From Microcaldota archaeon (GTDB lineage: Archaea > Micrarchaeota > Micrarchaeia > Micrarchaeales > Micrarchaeaceae), in the NCBI GenBank assembly GCA_021828345.1, contig JAJZJI010000002.1, positions 1-57,691 on the forward strand: a stretch of DNA of 57,691 bases, read 5' to 3'. The number at the start of each line of letters is the position of its first letter. Position 1 is the stretch's first letter. The notes beneath the pieces are model-generated. The model worked only from the letters and a program-made list of their open reading frames with translations, ran no database searches and had not been told where the DNA came from. This document shows, piece by piece, positions 54,535 to 57,691 of the stretch. Position numbers and translations under genes: made by a program.

Positions 54535-55333
54535 TTATTTTTTCAACAATATTTGAATATAATTCATATACACTCTGATTATTCAGTACCGCTACTTTAG
54601 ATCCATTGCTCATATCCTCTATATCCTTGTTAAATGGGATATTGCCTAAAAGCTCCGCACCTAAATTAGTACATACATAATCTATATGTTTGCTAGTTCC
54701 ATTTTCTTTGGTCATGTTTGCAATTATACCTATAATGGATTTACCAAGTCTTTTTGCCATAAGTCCAGATCTAACAGAGTTTAATGCACCTATCTTCTGT
54801 TCTGTTGTGATTATTATGAATCCATCCATGTCTAGCACCTGCATTATGGTTAATGGGGCATCAGATGTACCTGGAGGTAAATCTATTATTAAGTAATCTA
54901 ATTCACCCCACGCTGTATTCTCAAAAAAATCATAAAGCATCTTTACTATTATTGGGCCTCTCCATATTATAGGTTTTTTAGTATCATCAACAAGCATCGC
55001 TGTTGATGCTATTTTTATACCATCCTTAACTAAAGGCACAAGCGGCATATGTTCTATATTCATCATATCGGTCATACCTAAGAAGATCGTTAAATTAGGA
55101 CAATCTATGTCTGCATCTAGTATACCAACTTTAAATCCTTTTTTACTTAGTGTATACGCAATATTTATTGCGGTTGTAGTCTTTCCCACACCTCCTTTTG
55201 CGCTGTATATGCCTATTTTATGTTTTATAGAACTAAGATTACTTTTTATTGCTTCCTTTCTTTTTATTACATTCGCAAATGATGGATGTATTGTATTAGG
55301 ATTATTGTTATTCTGCTCTACATTATCAGTCAT
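54527..55333 (-). CDS. Mrp/ParA-like P-loop ATPase lacking the CxxC cluster motif
   Basis: A 268-residue ATPase of the Mrp/NBP35/MinD group. SAKGGVGKTTTAINIAYTL is the deviant Walker A, LDADIDCPNLTIFLG follows, and LIIDLPPGTSDAPLT is the typical Mrp signature. Iron-sulfur carriers of this family carry a C-terminal CxxC that binds the bridging cluster. Here the equivalent stretch (IANMTKENGTSKHIDYVC) has only one Cys. It may act with a partner or have a different role. It lies 36 bases from the UPF0104 gene on the same strand. Confidence 0.88.
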   Translation of the reverse strand: MTDNVEQNNNNPNTIHPSFANVIKRKEAIKSNLSSIKHKIGIYSAKGGVGKTTTAINIAYTLSKKGFKVGILDADIDCPNLTIFLGMTDMMNIEHMPLVPLVKDGIKIASTAMLVDDTKKPIIWRGPIIVKMLYDFFENTAWGELDYLIIDLPPGTSDAPLTIMQVLDMDGFIIITTEQKIGALNSVRSGLMAKRLGKSIIGIIANMTKENGTSKHIDYVCTNLGAELLGNIPFNKDIEDMSNGSKVAVLNNQSVYELYSNIVEKIII

Positions 55334-55369
55334 GATATGCTTTATGTGTTAATATTAATTTATATCTTG

Positions 55370-56392
55370 CTATCGTTTCCAATATCTAAATGTATAAAAT
55401 AGGAATATTGTACCTAATATGACCCCAAACCATAGTGTTGAAACACGTATCATTATGGTTGCAGCTGCGCTTAATGTATTTACCACATTAAAATTATTTG
55501 CAATAAGTGTAGTCATTGTAAGATCTGCAGATCCTATAGTGCCTGGTATTAATGATGCTATTCCGACCATCGCAGATACTACATATATCAGGATACTTCT
55601 AAGTATATCAGAATGTATACCTAATGCTTGCGTAGTAAAATATACCGATAATGAGGTCATTACTGCTGCAGGCAATGTAAATATGGCAGAAATGAAATAA
55701 ACTTTTTTATTGTTTAATTTGCTTTGTGCGGCAAAATACTCTTCTCCATAGAAAGCAAAAATATCTGAAAATCTACCACGGAATATCTTCTTTTTTATTA
55801 TATTAAAGAGCCATGGGCTTATTATAAAACTAAAAGGTAGAAGCATTATGATATCTATAGGTATCAATATTGGCAAATACGATGGAAAAATTATTACCAA
55901 TATTAAACTAAGAAGAACATATCCTAAGAAATCGGTAAATATATCAAAGCTCACAATTGGTAGAAGACCGAACAACTTATGTTTTGATACCTTATTTATT
56001 GAATATGCGGATACGACTCGACCTATTTTTCCTGGTGTTAAATTCATTGAGTAAAGTGATAAATATATCATAAAATTTTTGAATATCGGTATATCAATTC
56101 CAAGTACCTTCATATAATATTCCCATTTGAAAAATCTTATGAAGATACTAAAAAATTCAAATAAAAATGCAAGCATGTAAATAATGCCATTCGCGCTTAG
56201 CATGTAACTAAATACTTTGTCTATACCACCATTTGAAAAGTATGCAATAGCAAAAAAGACAGCAAAGCTCACAACCATAAGTGCTGCAACAATAATCATT
56301 ATTGCTCGAGTTAAATTAAAGTAATCTTTTTTGCTAAATTTCTTTTTACTAGCAATCCTGTCCCAGATACGCTCCTTTTTTCTTTTAACCAA
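55370..56392 (-). CDS. UPF0104 / LPG synthase-like transmembrane protein
   Basis: A 340-residue membrane protein of the AglD/UPF0104 group, with about eight helices. FFKWEYYMKVLG, SLYSMNLTPGKIGRVVSAY and a late segment with LIPGTIGSADL are typical. Related proteins flip or synthesise lipid-linked sugars. The N-terminal 25 residues are very basic. It begins 4 bases after the glycosyltransferase stop, so the two probably form one envelope-glycan step. Confidence 0.85.
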   Translation of the reverse strand: MVKRKKERIWDRIASKKKFSKKDYFNLTRAIMIIVAALMVVSFAVFFAIAYFSNGGIDKVFSYMLSANGIIYMLAFLFEFFSIFIRFFKWEYYMKVLGIDIPIFKNFMIYLSLYSMNLTPGKIGRVVSAYSINKVSKHKLFGLLPIVSFDIFTDFLGYVLLSLILVIIFPSYLPILIPIDIIMLLPFSFIISPWLFNIIKKKIFRGRFSDIFAFYGEEYFAAQSKLNNKKVYFISAIFTLPAAVMTSLSVYFTTQALGIHSDILRSILIYVVSAMVGIASLIPGTIGSADLTMTTLIANNFNVVNTLSAAATIMIRVSTLWFGVILGTIFLFYTFRYWKR

Positions 56393-56396
56393 AATA

Positions 56397-57545
56397 TCAC
56401 TTAACTAATTCATAAAACAACGATTCGTATTTTTTAGATATAAGATCCCAATCAAACTTTTTAATTATTCGTTTTCTTGCCGCTTTCGATTTTTTTCCCA
56501 TAATATCTATTTTTTCATATGTATAAATCATTTTGTTATAAATATCAATATAATTATTTGGTTTAACATATACCCCATCCTTTTCCATTATTTCTGGTAT
56601 GCCACCTATTTTTGTTGCTATTGTTGGCAATTCACTAGACAAACTCTCTATTAATGCCATTCCAAATGGCTCATATAAAGATGGAAGTACAAACATATCA
56701 GATGCGTTGTAATAATAAGGCATGATCTCCTCACGCAATCCGCCTGTAAGAACTATATTATTCTCTAATCCTAATTTTTTTATAAGATTTAATATATTAC
56801 TTTTAAGCGGTCCGTTGCCAACAATTAGAAGCGTAGCATCATATTTTTTAATAAATTCTCTAAATGCACGAATAAGATATATTTGGCCTTTCTGTGTGAC
56901 AAGTCTTCCATTATTAAATATTACAAAACCATCCAAATTATTTTTATTTATTATATCCGATACAATTTCATTACTTTTCTCTCTTTTTTTATATCTATTA
57001 TAATCAATTCCGTTGTATATCACTAAGGCTTTTTGTTTATCAACTTGTGGGACTGTAACATCCATAGCATATTTCGATACACAGGTTATGGCATCTACTG
57101 CGTGCATAATTTTTCTTCCTTCAAATTTATCATAAAAAAGCGCCGCAAAATCTGTTGCAAAATCTATGTTTTTTGGCAGAGAATTGTGTATTGTAAGTAC
57201 GATCCGTTTATTTATTGATGTTATCGTTCTTACATTATTCATAAAATATTGATATCGGTTATTGATATGGTATACATCCGAATGCTCTTTTAGCAGCGTT
57301 TTATTTAATTCATCCATTTTTAAAAAAGGCAGCGGAGCTCCAGGTATGTGTGTATAATGCGCCTTCAATCTAATTATTTTAATTCCAAATATTTCATCAT
57401 ATGTTGTTTTTTGATTGCTCTTCAATGATCCGGATATTATAGTTATATTGTGTTTTTTTGCAAGTCTTCTATAAATTTCTAGCAATACGTTTTCCGTACC
57501 CCCGCCATATGGATAAAAGAATGGGTTTAATACTGATATTTCCAT
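56397..57545 (-). CDS. Glycosyltransferase family 4
   Basis: A 382-residue GT-B glycosyltransferase. The N-terminal Gly-rich loop FFYPYGGGTENVLLEI, mid-domain NNGRLVTQKGQIYLIRAF and VGNGPLKSNI, and the C-terminal SLYEPFGMALIESLSSELPTIATKIGGIPE donor-binding motif (E...E) are all present. It uses a nucleotide sugar to extend a lipid-linked glycan at the cytoplasmic membrane face. The sugar is unknown. It is paired with the UPF0104 gene. Confidence 0.92.
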   Translation of the reverse strand: MEISVLNPFFYPYGGGTENVLLEIYRRLAKKHNITIISGSLKSNQKTTYDEIFGIKIIRLKAHYTHIPGAPLPFLKMDELNKTLLKEHSDVYHINNRYQYFMNNVRTITSINKRIVLTIHNSLPKNIDFATDFAALFYDKFEGRKIMHAVDAITCVSKYAMDVTVPQVDKQKALVIYNGIDYNRYKKREKSNEIVSDIINKNNLDGFVIFNNGRLVTQKGQIYLIRAFREFIKKYDATLLIVGNGPLKSNILNLIKKLGLENNIVLTGGLREEIMPYYYNASDMFVLPSLYEPFGMALIESLSSELPTIATKIGGIPEIMEKDGVYVKPNNYIDIYNKMIYTYEKIDIMGKKSKAARKRIIKKFDWDLISKKYESLFYELVK

Positions 57546-57691
57546 TATAAACTACCAAATCTCTATTCTAACAATACATAATATATAATATATTTATATG
57601 CAGTGTCATTTAATTATATAACACCATTAAAAAGAATACAACCTTTTTTATATTTATATGTTTAAATGAAATATTGTCTTTCTAGTCAAGG

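Noticed and set aside
57546..57691. Further gene at the right edge
   Set aside because: The last 146 bases show only AT-rich sequence with TATA-like stretches, probably the promoter of the glycosyltransferase. TATTTATATG occurs twice but is too AT-rich to interpret.

Overview
This window is a gene-dense, AT-rich stretch of archaeal chromosome. The information-processing genes are archaeal: PCNA, RadA, TFE, a GINS-like subunit, Lhr helicase, aIF2-alpha, ribosomal proteins eL44, eL14 and eL34, thermosome, prefoldin beta, TYW1, an RNase P protein and diphthine synthase. Shine-Dalgarno boxes are of the GGTGAT type and T-rich tracts follow some genes. The best lineage clue is a 395-residue tRNA-splicing endonuclease with three fused units, an architecture described from ARMAN/Micrarchaeota. 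Together with stalk-like surface proteins, UvrABC and bacterial-type gyrase, this points to a DPANN archaeon close to Micrarchaeota. The lineage is inferred; no 16S gene lies in the window.

Layout. 1-9.2 kb: an Lrp regulator, a zinc-ribbon protein of unknown function, an M20 peptidase and a complete uvrB-uvrA-uvrC run. 9.2-14.9 kb: a large surface protein, an SRPBCC protein, a pyrimidine-dimer glycosylase, a membrane-anchored glycosidase and a DUF1059 protein. 15-19.8 kb: TYW1 converges on a leftward pcn-mscL-DJ-1-rnp4 group, followed by lemA-htpX. 19.8-21.1 kb: an intact insertion sequence with target duplication. 21.1-24.6 kb: tfe, initiator tRNA, GINS, eL44, aIF2-alpha, a PAC2 protein and an intron-containing tRNA-Gly. 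24.6-31.4 kb: DUF92, radA, dphB, endA, membrane proteins, tRNA-Lys and VKOR. 31.6-39.3 kb: gyrB-gyrA, a divergent Trm56 and Lhr. 39.3-45 kb: a second repeat-containing surface protein and a coupled CooC-like ATPase / PLP-enzyme-rhodanese pair. 45-50 kb: nuoABCD, prefoldin, a DHH phosphoesterase and an Mre11-like nuclease. 50-57.5 kb: a leftward adkA-DUF106-eL34-eL14 group, HAD, thermosome, RNHCP protein, a Mrp-like ATPase, and a glycosyltransferase with a flippase-like membrane protein.

The most striking observation is that two unrelated genes, a T4 endonuclease V-type glycosylase and the MscL channel, have no ATG, GTG or TTG at the position required by family homology. Both have ATA there, and both ATA codons follow a Shine-Dalgarno-like sequence with the same three-base spacer (GGTGAT-TTT-ATA and GGTTGAT-TTT-ATA). 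The same spacing is seen before ordinary ATG starts nearby (GGTGAT-AAA-ATG). This suggests AUA is used for initiation in this organism. Other points of interest are a GC-rich structured segment upstream of radA that looks like an unannotated RNA, a long inverted repeat covering the ribosome-binding site of the GINS gene, and the CooC-like / PLP-rhodanese pair, whose function is unknown.
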